Below are positions 22,938 to 31,824 of a stretch of DNA of 50,921 bases, piece after piece. Position numbers and translations under genes: made by a program. Under the pieces are notes generated by a model, which saw nothing but the letters and a program-made list of their open reading frames with translations, was not told the DNA's origin and did no database searches. The stretch is from the NCBI GenBank assembly GCA_025062375.1, contig JANXAG010000001.1, forward strand, positions 1 to 50,921, read 5' to 3'. This DNA is from Anaerolineae bacterium (lineage in GTDB: Bacteria; Chloroflexota; Anaerolineae; SpSt-600). The stretch's first letter is position 1; each line of letters starts with the position of its first letter.

Positions 22938-24605
22938 ATGGTTAAAAGGCAGTTGGAGATATTGCTTTTGAACGCAATCGCAAAGGCTTGCGGGGAAGAA
23001 GGGTGGCCTTTTGCTCCGGAGGAAATCAGCGGCTCGCTTGTGGAACGCCCAAGGGAACCCCAATGGGGAGATTACTCTTCGCCCGTGCCCCTGCAGCTGG
23101 CTTCACGCTTCAAAAGAGCCCCGCGCCTCATAGCTCAGGCCATCGTGGCTCGCCTGCCAGAAACCGATATCCTGGAAAAAGTTTCAGTGGAAGGGCCGGG
23201 CTATATAAACTTTGTCCTGGCCTCTTCCTGGCTGGCAAAGCAAGTAAATGAAATCTTAAAGCAAGGGGAGGAGTACGGGAATGTAAACCTGGGGCAGGGA
23301 AGGAAAGTTCAGGTGGAGTTCGTGAGCGCTAACCCCACTGGCCCCCTGACCGTGGGCTCAGGCCGTAACGCTGTGATTGGAGATGTTCTGGCCAACGTTC
23401 TGGCTGCAGCGGGGTACAGGGTTCAACGGGAATATTACATTAACGATGCGGGCACTCAGATGCGCCTCTTCGCTGAAACCCTATATGCCCGCTACGCTCA
23501 AGCTTTAGGCGTAGATGAACCTATCCCCGAGGAAGGCTACCGGGGATCTTACATGATAGAACTTGGCCGGGAAATCGCTTCCGAAGAAGGCGATAGATTC
23601 CTGCATCTGCCACGCCAGGAGGCGGTAGAAGCCATCGGGGAGATAGGGTTGAAAAAGATGCTTGCCAGAATAAAGGCAGACCTGGAATTCATCGGGGTTT
23701 ACCACGATAACTGGTTCTCGGAGCGCAGCCTCTACAGAGAAGGCCTTTTTGAAAAAGTGATGGCAATCCTCAGGGAGAAAGGTTTCATCGCTGAGAGAGA
23801 GGGAGCCATCTGGTTCGTTTCTTCCGAACTGGGTGAGGATAAGGACAATGTTTTGATCCGCAGGACAGGCGAGCCCACTTATTTTGCCTCCGATATAGCC
23901 TATCATTACGATAAGTTCTTCCGCCGGGAGTTTGATTGGGTAATTGACGTTTGGGGAGCTGACCATCAGGGGCATGTGCCCAGGATGAAAGCTATGATGA
24001 AAGCCCTGGGGCTTGACCCCGAAAGGCTTTCGATAGTCCTCTATCAGATGGTAACCCTGAAGCGAGGCGGTAAGGAAGTAAGGATTTCCAAAAGAACTGG
24101 GGAAATTGTGACTTTGCGGGAGCTGGCTGAAGAGGTGGGGCCCGATGCTGTCCGCTTTTTCCTTCTGGCCCGCGCTCCCTCAAGCCATATGGATTTTGAC
24201 ATAGACCTGGCAGTCCAGCAATCTTCTGAAAACCCCGTCTACTACGTCCAATACGCCTATGCTCGCATCTGCAGCATATTCCGCAATGCTGGAGATCTGG
24301 ACTATTCCGATGGCGATGTCCGGCTCCTTACTCATCCCCGGGAGCTGGATCTCATAAGGCAATTAATCCGGCTGCCTGAAGTAATTGAACTGGTTGCAAG
24401 CCAGCTGGCCTCCCACTATCTGGCTTTTTACTCTCAAGAACTGGCCAGTTCTTTCCACCTTTTTTACCGCGATTGCCGGGTTCTTTCCGCAAACCCGGAT
24501 GATTTAGAACTCACCAAAGCCCGCTTGAAGTTGGTCAAGGCCACCCAAATAATACTGGGCAAAACTCTCAGACTTATGGGCGTAAGCGCACCTGAAAGGA
24601 TGTAA
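22938..24605 (+). CDS. argS: Arginyl-tRNA synthetase
   Basis: 555 residues from the ATG at 22938 (GGAGGTG seven bases upstream; the GTG at 22929 lies inside the SD). N-terminal additional domain at 1-110 (PREPQWGDYSSPVPLQLA), catalytic core with FVSANPTGPL followed by the HIGH-equivalent TVGS, then INDAGTQM and DVWGADHQGHV, KMSK-equivalent RISKRTGE, and a C-terminal anticodon-binding DALR domain (YVQYAYARI; HLFYRDCRV). The HIGH signature lacks both histidines. Similar degenerate forms exist in some ArgRS lineages, so the enzyme is probably active. The next gene starts 3 bases after the stop. Confidence 0.96.
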   Translation: MVKRQLEILLLNAIAKACGEEGWPFAPEEISGSLVERPREPQWGDYSSPVPLQLASRFKRAPRLIAQAIVARLPETDILEKVSVEGPGYINFVLASSWLAKQVNEILKQGEEYGNVNLGQGRKVQVEFVSANPTGPLTVGSGRNAVIGDVLANVLAAAGYRVQREYYINDAGTQMRLFAETLYARYAQALGVDEPIPEEGYRGSYMIELGREIASEEGDRFLHLPRQEAVEAIGEIGLKKMLARIKADLEFIGVYHDNWFSERSLYREGLFEKVMAILREKGFIAEREGAIWFVSSELGEDKDNVLIRRTGEPTYFASDIAYHYDKFFRREFDWVIDVWGADHQGHVPRMKAMMKALGLDPERLSIVLYQMVTLKRGGKEVRISKRTGEIVTLRELAEEVGPDAVRFFLLARAPSSHMDFDIDLAVQQSSENPVYYVQYAYARICSIFRNAGDLDYSDGDVRLLTHPRELDLIRQLIRLPEVIELVASQLASHYLAFYSQELASSFHLFYRDCRVLSANPDDLELTKARLKLVKATQIILGKTLRLMGVSAPERM

Positions 24606-24608
24606 GGC

Positions 24609-25397
24609 ATGATTTACGTGGGGACAAGTGGATTCAGTTATGACGATTGGGTTGGACCCTTTTACCCCGAGAACATGGCTCATCAGTACTGGCTCCCCTA
24701 TTATGCTCGCCACTTCAAAGCCTGCGAGCTCAACTTCACCTACTACCGCCAGCCCGACCGCTCTACCCTGAAAGGTTTGGCCAGAAGAGTCCCGAAAGGT
24801 TTCCTCTTCACAGTGAAAGCCTATCAAAAGATAACCCACTCCCGCGATGCAGGGGATGAGGACTTCCGGGAATTTCTAAGGGGTATAGAGCCCCTGATGC
24901 AGGAGGGAAAGCTGGGCTGTATCCTCGCTCAGTTCCCTTATTCCTTCACCCCTTCCCGTGAGAACAGGGATTATTTGAAAGTCATAAGGGAAAAAATACC
25001 TGAAATTCCCGTTGTGGTGGAATTCCGCAATGCCCGCTGGCTGGTGAAAGAAACCTTTGATTTTCTGAGGGAGAACAATCTGGGGTTCTGCTGTGTGGAT
25101 GAGCCTCCCCTCAAAGGCCTAATCCCCCCGATAGCTGAAGCTACCTCCGACGTGGCGTACGTCCGGTTTCACGGCCGCAATAAGGAAAAGTGGTGGGAAC
25201 ATGAAGAAGCGTGGCAAAGATACGATTACACCTATACCCGAGAAGAACTGCAGGAATGGGTACCAAAAATAGGTTACCTTCAGGAGAAGGCTAACATAGT
25301 TTTTGCCTTCGCCAACAATCACTGGCGGGGCCAGGCAGTGGATACAGCTCGCCTTCTGAGGGACCTCCTTCGAGAAGAGGGCTATCAGGTAGTTTGA
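24609..25397 (+). CDS. DUF72 family protein (YecE-like TIM barrel)
   Basis: 262 residues matching DUF72 throughout: YVGTSGFSYDDWVGPFYPE at the N terminus, FKACELNFTYYRQP, FLFTVKAYQKITH, LAQFPYSF, VVVEFRN..W, CCVDEP, AYVRFHGRN and the C-terminal FAFANNHWRGQAV. DUF72 proteins adopt a TIM-barrel fold with a conserved acidic/aromatic pocket; no reaction is established. Placed 3 bases after argS, so co-transcribed. Its end overlaps the convergent recN by 13 bases. Confidence 0.9.
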   Translation: MIYVGTSGFSYDDWVGPFYPENMAHQYWLPYYARHFKACELNFTYYRQPDRSTLKGLARRVPKGFLFTVKAYQKITHSRDAGDEDFREFLRGIEPLMQEGKLGCILAQFPYSFTPSRENRDYLKVIREKIPEIPVVVEFRNARWLVKETFDFLRENNLGFCCVDEPPLKGLIPPIAEATSDVAYVRFHGRNKEKWWEHEEAWQRYDYTYTREELQEWVPKIGYLQEKANIVFAFANNHWRGQAVDTARLLRDLLREEGYQVV

Positions 25398-27118
25398 AAG
25401 GAGCTTTTGAAGGCTTCTACCTGGCGAAGCATCTCTTCAGCGCTCTGGTAAGCGAGCGGTGTTGAGGACCCCAACATTAAAGCCAGTTCTTCAATCCTGG
25501 CTCTTCTTTCCAGCTCTTTAACTCTGGTCACTGTTCGCTGGTTTATTTCCACTTTCTCCACCCTGAAATGAGCATCGCCGTAGGCTGCCAGCTGAGGCAA
25601 GTGGGTCACACACAGGACCTGGTGGTGCTCCGAGAGGCGCCACATCTTCTCTCCTACCACCGCCCCCATTCTCCCCCCTATTCCAGCATCAATTTCGTCA
25701 AAGATAAGGGTTGGGGTATCGTCCGCTGCGGAAAGCACGGTCTTCAAAGCCAGCATGAGGCGGGAGGTCTCTCCACCCGAGGCCACTTTCGCCAGGGGTT
25801 TCAGGGGCTCGCCGGGATTCGTGGAAACCAGAAACTCAACCCGGTCAATACCTGTGGAATCAAAAGCATAGCGTTTATTGTCCACCCAGACCCCATCCGG
25901 GTCTTCCTTCCAGGTTATGCTTACCTGGAACCGTGCTTTGGCCATGCCCAGTTCTGCCAGATGCTTTTCAACCCCTTCTGCCAGCGAAGCGGCTGCCTCC
26001 CTGCGTCTGAGGGAAAGCTCACAGGCCAAGGCCCCTATCTCGTGCAGAAGTTTCTCCTCTTCCCTCGCCAGCTCTTCAATCCTCTCCTGATTTGTAGATA
26101 TTTCCGCCAGCTCCCTCCGGGCGGCTTCTGCATATTCCAGAATTTCCTCAATAGTGTCGCCGTATTTGCGCTTCAGGGAATTTATGAGCTGGAGGCGTTC
26201 TTCTACCTGCTGAAGCCTTTCGGGGCTGAATTCAATTCTGTCCCGGTAATCCCTGATCCGATGGGCTATTTCTTCAGTCCAGGCCATTGCTTCCTCCAGG
26301 GCTTTATAGAGCTTTTCCATCTCCGGCTCTATTTTCCCCAGCCCCTGGAGGGCATTGAGGGCTCGGGCCATCTGGTCCAAAGCTGAGTTTTCCCCTTCGG
26401 CCCCTTCGTAAAGGGCGCTGTAAACCTCGTCGGCCAGAGATTGCAATTTTTCGGCGTTTAGCAGACGGCGCCTCTCCTGAGCCAGCTCCTCATCCTCTCC
26501 AGACTTCAAATTAGCCGATGTTATCTCCTGAACCTGGTATTCAAGCTGGTCTATGCGTCTGGCTATTTCCCTCTCGTCGCGCCTCAGTTTCTCCAAAAGG
26601 GCCCTGACTTCCCGCAGGCGCTTGACCTTTTCAGCCACTTTATTTCTGAGTTCCTCAAGCCCCCCGTATCGGTCTAAGAAATCCCTCTGGCGTGCTGGGC
26701 TCAGCAGGGCCAGATGTTCGCTCTGGCCGTGGATATCAATGAGATAGGGAGTTATCTGAGACAAAACCCCTGCAGGCACAGTTCGGCCGTTTACCCGACA
26801 TATGCTTCTTCCTTCGCGGATTTCTCTGGATATGATGAGGATGTTGTCTGTAATCTCCAGGCCATATTCCTCAAGGGTGGGCTTTATAAGGGAAACGTGA
26901 GCTTCGTCCAGGATGAAAACTCCCTCTATGTAAGCCTCTTCTGTTCCTGACCTTATGACGTCGCTTGTAGCGCGGCCTCCGAGGAGGGTGCTTATAGCAT
27001 CAATAATTATAGACTTGCCTGCACCTGTTTCTCCAGTAAAAATATTGAAACCCGCCCGCAAGCGCAGGCGCAACTCATCAATTATCGCAAAGTTCCTGAT
27101 AGTTATCTCGCTCAGCAC
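25385..27118 (-). CDS. recN: DNA repair protein RecN
   Basis: 577 residues. SMC-like layout: N-terminal half ATPase with ITIRNFAIIDEL and Walker A GETGAGKS (about 31-38), a short central coiled coil (about 150-350, rich in Glu/Arg/Leu), and the C-terminal half with the signature VASGGETSRLMLALK, Walker B TLIFDEIDAGIGG and VTHLPQLAA. RecN gathers broken DNA ends during recombinational repair. The start is a GTG (giving MLSEITIRNF). It has its own promoter in the 58-base gap after trmD. Confidence 0.95.
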   Translation of the reverse strand: MLSEITIRNFAIIDELRLRLRAGFNIFTGETGAGKSIIIDAISTLLGGRATSDVIRSGTEEAYIEGVFILDEAHVSLIKPTLEEYGLEITDNILIISREIREGRSICRVNGRTVPAGVLSQITPYLIDIHGQSEHLALLSPARQRDFLDRYGGLEELRNKVAEKVKRLREVRALLEKLRRDEREIARRIDQLEYQVQEITSANLKSGEDEELAQERRRLLNAEKLQSLADEVYSALYEGAEGENSALDQMARALNALQGLGKIEPEMEKLYKALEEAMAWTEEIAHRIRDYRDRIEFSPERLQQVEERLQLINSLKRKYGDTIEEILEYAEAARRELAEISTNQERIEELAREEEKLLHEIGALACELSLRRREAAASLAEGVEKHLAELGMAKARFQVSITWKEDPDGVWVDNKRYAFDSTGIDRVEFLVSTNPGEPLKPLAKVASGGETSRLMLALKTVLSAADDTPTLIFDEIDAGIGGRMGAVVGEKMWRLSEHHQVLCVTHLPQLAAYGDAHFRVEKVEINQRTVTRVKELERRARIEELALMLGSSTPLAYQSAEEMLRQVEAFKSSFQTT

Positions 27119-27141
27119 GCTTCAACCACTTTCCATAATAT

Positions 27142-27170
27142 ATTTTAGAGCCTCTGGTGGATTTCGGCAA
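27142..27170 (-). promoter_or_regulatory. Promoter of recN
   Basis: Minus strand TTGCCG (27165-27170), 17-base spacer, TAAAAT (27142-27147), in the short trmD-recN gap. No SOS-box-like palindrome was seen there. Confidence 0.5.
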
Positions 27171-27176
27171 ACTACC

Positions 27177-27932
27177 TCAAGGCTGGAGGCCTTCTTCCAG
27201 TTTCCGGAGGAATTCTCTATCTTCTTCTGTAAGGCGGGCCTTTTTGAGGAGGTCAGGGCGACGTTGCCAGGTAATGAGTAAAGATTGCTGCCTGCGCCAA
27301 CGCGCAATGGCTGCATGGTTTCCCGAAAGTAGAACCTCCGGAACCTTATAGCCTCGAAAATCAGCCGGACGGGTATAGTGAGGATATTCCAGGAGCCCCT
27401 GGGAGTAGGAATCTTCAAAAGCTGCCGCCGGATCCCCGAGCACCCCGGGGATTAGCCTGGCTACGGCGTCCACAATCACCATGGCAGGGATTTCTCCTCC
27501 AGTAAGAACGTAATCCCCAATGGAGATTTCATCATTGGCCAGATAAAGCCTCACCCTTTCATCAACTCCTTCGTAATGGCCGCAGATCAGGACGATGCGA
27601 GAGTGGCGGGAAAGCTCCCACGCCACTTCCTGGGTAAACAGACGGCCCTTAGGGCTCAGGAGGATCACAGGAACATGGGGTTTCTGACCTTCCTCCAGGC
27701 CAAGGATGCTTTCCACGGCCCGGAAGATGGGCTCTGGTTTCATAACCATACCCCCACCACCTCCGTAAGGGTAATCATCAGTTACTTTATGCCTGCCAGT
27801 GGCGTAATCTCTGATGTTGTGAATGGCAATGGAGACCAGGCCCCTCTCCCGGGCCTTCTTCAGTATGCTCTCCTCAAAAACCCCCGCAAACATTCCAGGA
27901 AAGAGGGTCAGGATGTCAAAGTGAATGGCCAT
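27177..27932 (-). CDS. trmD: tRNA (guanine-N1)-methyltransferase TrmD
   Basis: 251 residues, normal length. [11 protein letters not shown] at the N terminus, [14 protein letters not shown], the trefoil-knot SAM site [11 protein letters not shown] and [20 protein letters not shown], and the C-terminal [22 protein letters not shown]. It methylates G37 next to the anticodon and prevents frameshifting. trmD usually sits with rpsP, rimM and rplS; here it is instead one base downstream of an unrecognised conserved gene. Confidence 0.96.
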   Translation of the reverse strand: MAIHFDILTLFPGMFAGVFEESILKKARERGLVSIAIHNIRDYATGRHKVTDDYPYGGGGGMVMKPEPIFRAVESILGLEEGQKPHVPVILLSPKGRLFTQEVAWELSRHSRIVLICGHYEGVDERVRLYLANDEISIGDYVLTGGEIPAMVIVDAVARLIPGVLGDPAAAFEDSYSQGLLEYPHYTRPADFRGYKVPEVLLSGNHAAIARWRRQQSLLITWQRRPDLLKKARLTEEDREFLRKLEEGLQP

Positions 27933-27933
27933 A

Positions 27934-28701
27934 TTACCCCGGAACTGAAGGGACTACTGGCGGTTCTCCCTTGATCTTCTCCACGATTTCAAAGGCTTTT
28001 CGGACATTCTCGTCGGGCCCTTCCACCAGAAGCACCACTGCCCCCTGGGATTCTCCCAAACCGCCGGCGGCGAGCATGGTGGCTTCTACTCCTGCCAGGA
28101 TTCTGAGGGCCTCTATCTCCGTCACTACCTCAGCCCCATGGACAACCATAAGGCCCACTTTGTCGCCCGTAGCATACTTGAGGCGATAAATTCCGCATTT
28201 CTTTGCTGCTTCCGGGACCGAGGGCACGAGCTTTTCCAGGCCTACTGGGACGATGAGGTGAGCACCTCTGGCCATTATCGTCCCCAAAGCCATCCCTATG
28301 GTTCCGCCCAGATCGTTGGACATTAAAATGCCCACATGGCCCTGGGGATCAATAGCATTGGCGCCTTTTATGAACACATCATCCGCACCAAAGGAGCGAA
28401 TGGCCACTTTGGCTTCAGTGTTTACGGGTTCACCTTTATAGAAAATGAAGGGAGTCTGGCGTATTTCGGGAGGGGTGGATGACAGCTTCCCGTGGCCGAT
28501 ATATCCCGCGGCATAAGTAAATTTATCCAAGGGTTTACCCATGAGCTCTTCGGCAATATAAGCAGTGGTAGTGCCATTGGCCACAATTACCCACCCTTCA
28601 GTGAAAGCCCTCTTAACATGAGGGAGCTGGACCACCGCTTTGGCTATAAGCCTCTTGGATTCGGGCGGATTAAGGACCATTACTCCAGCAACGTTTTCCA
28701 T
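27934..28701 (-). CDS. Conserved protein of unknown function, alpha/beta fold
   Basis: 255 residues from the ATG at 28701 (SD AGGAGGTGA; a GTG three codons upstream is part of the SD). The sequence looks highly constrained: [19 protein letters not shown] (resembling the GSTT-AY phosphate-binding loop of RpiA/NagB-like proteins), [43 protein letters not shown] (recalling LUD-domain proteins) and SNDLGGTIG. The C terminus has a ferredoxin-like stretch ([25 protein letters not shown]). I cannot assign a family or reaction. It has its own promoter and is coupled to trmD by a 1-base gap. Confidence 0.7.
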   Translation of the reverse strand: MENVAGVMVLNPPESKRLIAKAVVQLPHVKRAFTEGWVIVANGTTTAYIAEELMGKPLDKFTYAAGYIGHGKLSSTPPEIRQTPFIFYKGEPVNTEAKVAIRSFGADDVFIKGANAIDPQGHVGILMSNDLGGTIGMALGTIMARGAHLIVPVGLEKLVPSVPEAAKKCGIYRLKYATGDKVGLMVVHGAEVVTEIEALRILAGVEATMLAAGGLGESQGAVVLLVEGPDENVRKAFEIVEKIKGEPPVVPSVPG

Positions 28702-28731
28702 GGCGGTCACCTCCTGGAAGGTTCTGAGAGT

Positions 28732-28760
28732 ATCTTAAATTAAAAGGCACAGGTTGTCAA
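28732..28760 (-). promoter_or_regulatory. Promoter for the unknown gene and trmD
   Basis: Minus strand TTGACA (28755-28760), 17-base spacer, TAAGAT (28732-28737), about 25 bases upstream of the start codon at 28701. It separates this unit from the udg gene upstream. Confidence 0.7.
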
Positions 28761-28785
28761 TGAAATGAAGAAGCTCGCTTTGGTT

Positions 28786-29385
28786 TTAGAAAAGGCTGAG
28801 CTGCCGCGCTTTGCTTTCGTCCTGCACCTCCAGCCTATCCAGTTCTTCCAAAATTTGAGGGATGCGTTTGAAATCCTCTTCCAGAATCTCGCGCCACCTG
28901 GGCTGGTGCAGGGCGGCAGCAGGATGCAGAACTGGATAGCAGATCATCTTCCCAACCTTTACAGGTTGACCTCGCACCTTGGTTATGGAAGCTTTGGGGA
29001 GAAACTTGGCCAGAGAATACCGCCCGAGGGTTACCACAAGTTTTGGCTTTATTATCTCCAGCTGGCGATCAAGGTAGGGTGCGCACGCATCAATCTCATC
29101 CTTCATGGGGTCCCGGTTGCCTGGTGGACGGCATTTGATAACATTGCAAATGTAAACCTCCTCGCGCTTTAAGCCTATACTGGCTAAAAGCTCATCCAGG
29201 AATTGCCCCGCTGCTCCCACAAAAGGTCTGCCCTGCCGGTCCTCGTGAAAGCCCGGGGCTTCCCCTATGAACATTATCCGGGCATTTTCAGGCCCTTCCC
29301 CCGGAACAGCTCTGGTTCGGCTCTGATGAAGCCGACATTTAGTGCAGTTTTTAATCTCTTCATAAAGGCTTTCCAGTTCACCCAT
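28786..29385 (-). CDS. Uracil-DNA glycosylase, family 4 (iron-sulfur type)
   Basis: 199 residues. Four cysteines arranged for a [4Fe-4S] cluster: C14 and C17 (NCTKCRL), C85 (NVIKCRPP) and C101. The family 4 active-site motif is GEAPG (41-45), with QGRPFVGAAGQFLDELL, and HPAA later. It removes uracil from DNA, a common lesion at high temperature. It overlaps rimI by 8 bases at its start and closes the tsaE-tsaB-rimI-udg run. Confidence 0.95.
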   Translation of the reverse strand: MGELESLYEEIKNCTKCRLHQSRTRAVPGEGPENARIMFIGEAPGFHEDRQGRPFVGAAGQFLDELLASIGLKREEVYICNVIKCRPPGNRDPMKDEIDACAPYLDRQLEIIKPKLVVTLGRYSLAKFLPKASITKVRGQPVKVGKMICYPVLHPAAALHQPRWREILEEDFKRIPQILEELDRLEVQDESKARQLSLF

Positions 29386-29920
29386 GACTTTCCTCCCTAA
29401 GTCTCCGTTCTAAGTTCTCCCGGTTTTTAGCCAGAAGCGAGCGATACTTCGGGGTGTTTATGTCAAAAACTGTCATGATGAGAGCATCTTCCCCATCGGA
29501 ATAATAACCCTTGCGCCTTCCTACTACCTCAAAGCCATATTTTCGGTAAAGGTTCTGGGCAGCTTTGTTGGAAACTCTAACTTCCAGGGTAGCAAGCTCC
29601 GCCCCGAGGCGGAGGGCTAGGTTTATGAGAGAATACAAAGTAAGCTCTCCGATCCCTCTGCCTCTCCATTCGGGCTTCACGGCGAGGGTGCATATGTGAG
29701 CTTCACCTACGAGGAACCAGAAGCCGCCGTAGGCTATGAGGGGCCCTTCCCCCTCCTCGGCCTTGAGCCGAACCACCAGGTAGAAGCTGCGGTCATTGCG
29801 GGTAAGCTCATATTGATAAGCCGATTGAGACCAGGGCATCTTGAAGCTCGCTTTCTCTATTTCCATAACCTCCGGCAAATCTTCAAGGGTCATGGGCCTG
29901 ATTATAAAAGGTATTTCCAT
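29378..29920 (-). CDS. rimI: Ribosomal protein bS18 alanine N-acetyltransferase RimI
   Basis: About 180 residues from the ATG at 29920; a GTG one codon upstream shares a base with the tsaB stop and is an alternative. GNAT fold: IRPMTLEDLPEVMEIEKASFK at the N terminus, acetyl-CoA loop EWRGRGIGELTL, then TLEVRVSN..AQNLYRKYGFEVVGRRKGYY. The C terminus is extended by about 25 residues. RimI beside TsaB/TsaE is a classic arrangement, strengthening the call over a generic GNAT. Confidence 0.92.
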   Translation of the reverse strand: MEIPFIIRPMTLEDLPEVMEIEKASFKMPWSQSAYQYELTRNDRSFYLVVRLKAEEGEGPLIAYGGFWFLVGEAHICTLAVKPEWRGRGIGELTLYSLINLALRLGAELATLEVRVSNKAAQNLYRKYGFEVVGRRKGYYSDGEDALIMTVFDINTPKYRSLLAKNRENLERRLREESHG

Positions 29921-29922
29921 CA

Positions 29923-30591
29923 CTAAATCCCCTTAAGGTAGATGGGCGAAAGGGAAGCGGGATCATCTTTGTGGGAGGACAGCCATAACTGGTAAGCCAT
30001 CTGGGCCAGAAACCCAGCCCTCCTGAGGGAAAAGGCGGGATCTGCTACCTTGGCTCTCTTCCCGAAAACTTCTTCTATGAAATCCCTTCCATACTGGTCA
30101 ATTTCTCCGCAGAAAATAAAGCTACCATTCTGCACTCTGGAAGGCAACTCCTCCCAGGCCAGAGCCATATACTCGGTGAGCCTTTTCCATCGCTTCCCCA
30201 CCCTTTTATAACCTGCGGTATAGATTCTGCCGCGCCCCGCCTCTAGGACACTCCATACCGGTAGAGGCTGGTAAGATAAGGGGTAGGCCAGGAAATCCAA
30301 AGTTGGAACACCCACCAGGTCAATCTTAAGGGAAAGAGCGAGACCTTTAGCCACAGCCATCCCTATACGCAGTCCAGTGAAAGAACCTGGCCCGAGGGCT
30401 ACCCCGATTGCCTTGAGGTCTGCGGGCTTCAGGCCCTGAGTCTCCATCATCCTGACAATCCTGGGCATAAGCTGGAGGGTGTGACTTTCACGGGAAAACC
30501 AGTTCTCCTCCGCCAGGATTTTCTCCCCGTCAAAAAGGGCTATGCCCGAAAATTTAGTGGAGGTATCAATGGCCAGAAGCATAGTTTTCAT
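29923..30591 (-). CDS. tsaB: tRNA N6-threonylcarbamoyladenosine biosynthesis protein TsaB
   Basis: 222 residues. LAIDTSTKFSGIALF at the N terminus (ASKHA phosphate-1 loop), then HTLQLMPRIVRMM and GVALGPGSFTGLRIGMAVAKGLA, both diagnostic of TsaB. It is the scaffold partner of TsaD in adding threonylcarbamoyl to A37 of ANN-decoding tRNAs. TsaD itself is not in the window. Its start overlaps the tsaE stop by 4 bases. Confidence 0.96.
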   Translation of the reverse strand: MKTMLLAIDTSTKFSGIALFDGEKILAEENWFSRESHTLQLMPRIVRMMETQGLKPADLKAIGVALGPGSFTGLRIGMAVAKGLALSLKIDLVGVPTLDFLAYPLSYQPLPVWSVLEAGRGRIYTAGYKRVGKRWKRLTEYMALAWEELPSRVQNGSFIFCGEIDQYGRDFIEEVFGKRAKVADPAFSLRRAGFLAQMAYQLWLSSHKDDPASLSPIYLKGI

Positions 30592-31094
30592 TTAAAACCG
30601 AACGCCGATTCTTTGAAAGCGTCTAAAAGCTGAACATACCTCTTACCACTGGCTTCCATCAGAAGGCTTCGCTGATGTCTATCAAGGTGGTTGAAGGTTA
30701 TCCACAGCCTCTCTGGTGGGATTATCTCCCGCGCTCTATCAGCCCATTCTATCACGCATACCCCGTCGCCGTAAAGCTTTTCTTCTATCCCGATAGCCAG
30801 GGCCTCCTCCACGGGATCGCTGAGGCGGTAAAAATCAATATGGTAAAGGGTCAGGCCGGATGAGGTTCTGTACTCGTTTATTAGGATAAAAGAGGGACTT
30901 GTTATGGGCTCTTCCACCCCCATCCCGATTCCTATCCCCTGGACAAAGCAGGTTTTTCCGCTTCCTAAGGGGCCTTCCAGACAGATCACATCCCCAGCCT
31001 GGAGAAGCCTCCCAAGCCTTATTCCAAGGCGTCTTGTTTGCTCTTCGCTGCGGCTTATGAAAGAAATAACCGCTCCCTTGAGGATTGGGCTCAT
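30588..31094 (-). CDS. tsaE: tRNA threonylcarbamoyladenosine biosynthesis ATPase TsaE
   Basis: 168 residues. Walker A GPLGSGKTCFVQGI, PITSPSFILINEY, LYHIDFYRL and VIEWADRA are all TsaE hallmarks. It is an ATPase that binds and resets the TsaB-TsaD complex. First gene of the operon, with SD AAGGAGAG and its own promoter. Confidence 0.96.
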   Translation of the reverse strand: MSPILKGAVISFISRSEEQTRRLGIRLGRLLQAGDVICLEGPLGSGKTCFVQGIGIGMGVEEPITSPSFILINEYRTSSGLTLYHIDFYRLSDPVEEALAIGIEEKLYGDGVCVIEWADRAREIIPPERLWITFNHLDRHQRSLLMEASGKRYVQLLDAFKESAFGFK

Positions 31095-31114
31095 TTTCTC
31101 TCCTTCAAGGGGTA

Positions 31115-31144
31115 ATTATACACCAGATTTGGAGGAGGAAACAA
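31115..31144 (-). promoter_or_regulatory. Promoter of the tsaE-tsaB-rimI-udg operon
   Basis: Minus strand TATAAT (31115-31120) with a weaker TTGTTT (31139-31144) 18 bases upstream. The leader would be about 15 bases. Confidence 0.6.
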
Positions 31145-31251
31145 AGCTTCCGAAAGCAGGCAAGTGCTGGCTCAGGAAAGATAGAACCCCTCAACATTTA
31201 AGGTTGCGCAGTGCACCTTGGATGCACATGCGGTCACAGGCTCCGGGAGAT

Positions 31252-31371
31252 TCAATTGTGAGGAGCAACGCCGATGCCGAGAGGCTTCCCCCTTTCGTCT
31301 TCAATTGCTTCCAGATATTGGCCACGGGATTCCTCATCGGCAGCGCCGCTGCGAGCAATGATAGAAACCAG
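31252..31371. repeat. Possible degenerate inverted-repeat (MITE-like) element in a decayed gap
   Basis: The left end (plus strand TTGTGAGGAGCAACGCCGAT, from about 31256) and the reverse complement of the right end (ATCATTGCTCGCAGCGGCGC, to about 31371) are imperfect inverted copies. Both recall the CATTGCGAGGAGCGAAGCGA-type palindromic units dispersed in many Chloroflexota genomes. The surrounding 31095-31824 has no credible gene. A minus-strand frame at 31252-31476 is open for 75 codons but lacks any start, and plus-strand frames near 31400-31700 look like chance. The gap appears to be decayed sequence. Confidence 0.33.
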
Positions 31372-31768
31372 GCCCTCAGCTTTCTGGCAATCTAAGAAGT
31401 GGCAGATGCATTCCTTGTGGGAAAAGGGAAGCAGGCCATCAGGTTTGCCTGTTTTTCCAGTTTTTGCAAAGAGGCCTTAAGTAGGAAAGCTGGAGGCAGG
31501 TTATACGGTGCAATTGGCTTTCCATCTCACAAAAAGTGCATCTGGCATTGTGGTCCGAGGCGACATTGGCCCCGTTGGGGCGGGTGCCATCGTGAAAAGG
31601 AGCCGGCGTATGGCCCTTTTGCTCCCCCAGAAGAATCCATCCATAAGGTGGAAACGCAGCTTCATGGGCGAGCCTCTTCGAAGGGTTGATGAATTTTAAA
31701 ACCAGAGGAAGACTTTACGGGCTCCTTCTTCCCCTGACCCTTTATCCGCTGCGCGCCAGCCGATAAGT

Positions 31769-31798
31769 TTGACTCACGGACCTTCATTCTGTTATAAT
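31769..31798 (+). promoter_or_regulatory. Promoter of the DUF4013 gene
   Basis: TTGACT (31769-31774), 18-base spacer, TATAAT (31793-31798), start near 31805, about 20 bases before the ATG. Confidence 0.65.
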
Positions 31799-31824
31799 GG
31801 TAAAAACCAACCAAGGGGGCCATC

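Noticed and set aside
31274-31699. Plus-strand ORFs of 60-100 codons in the gap before the DUF4013 gene
   Set aside because: They overlap each other in different frames, lack ribosome-binding sites, and have Arg/Ser/Pro-rich composition typical of chance frames.
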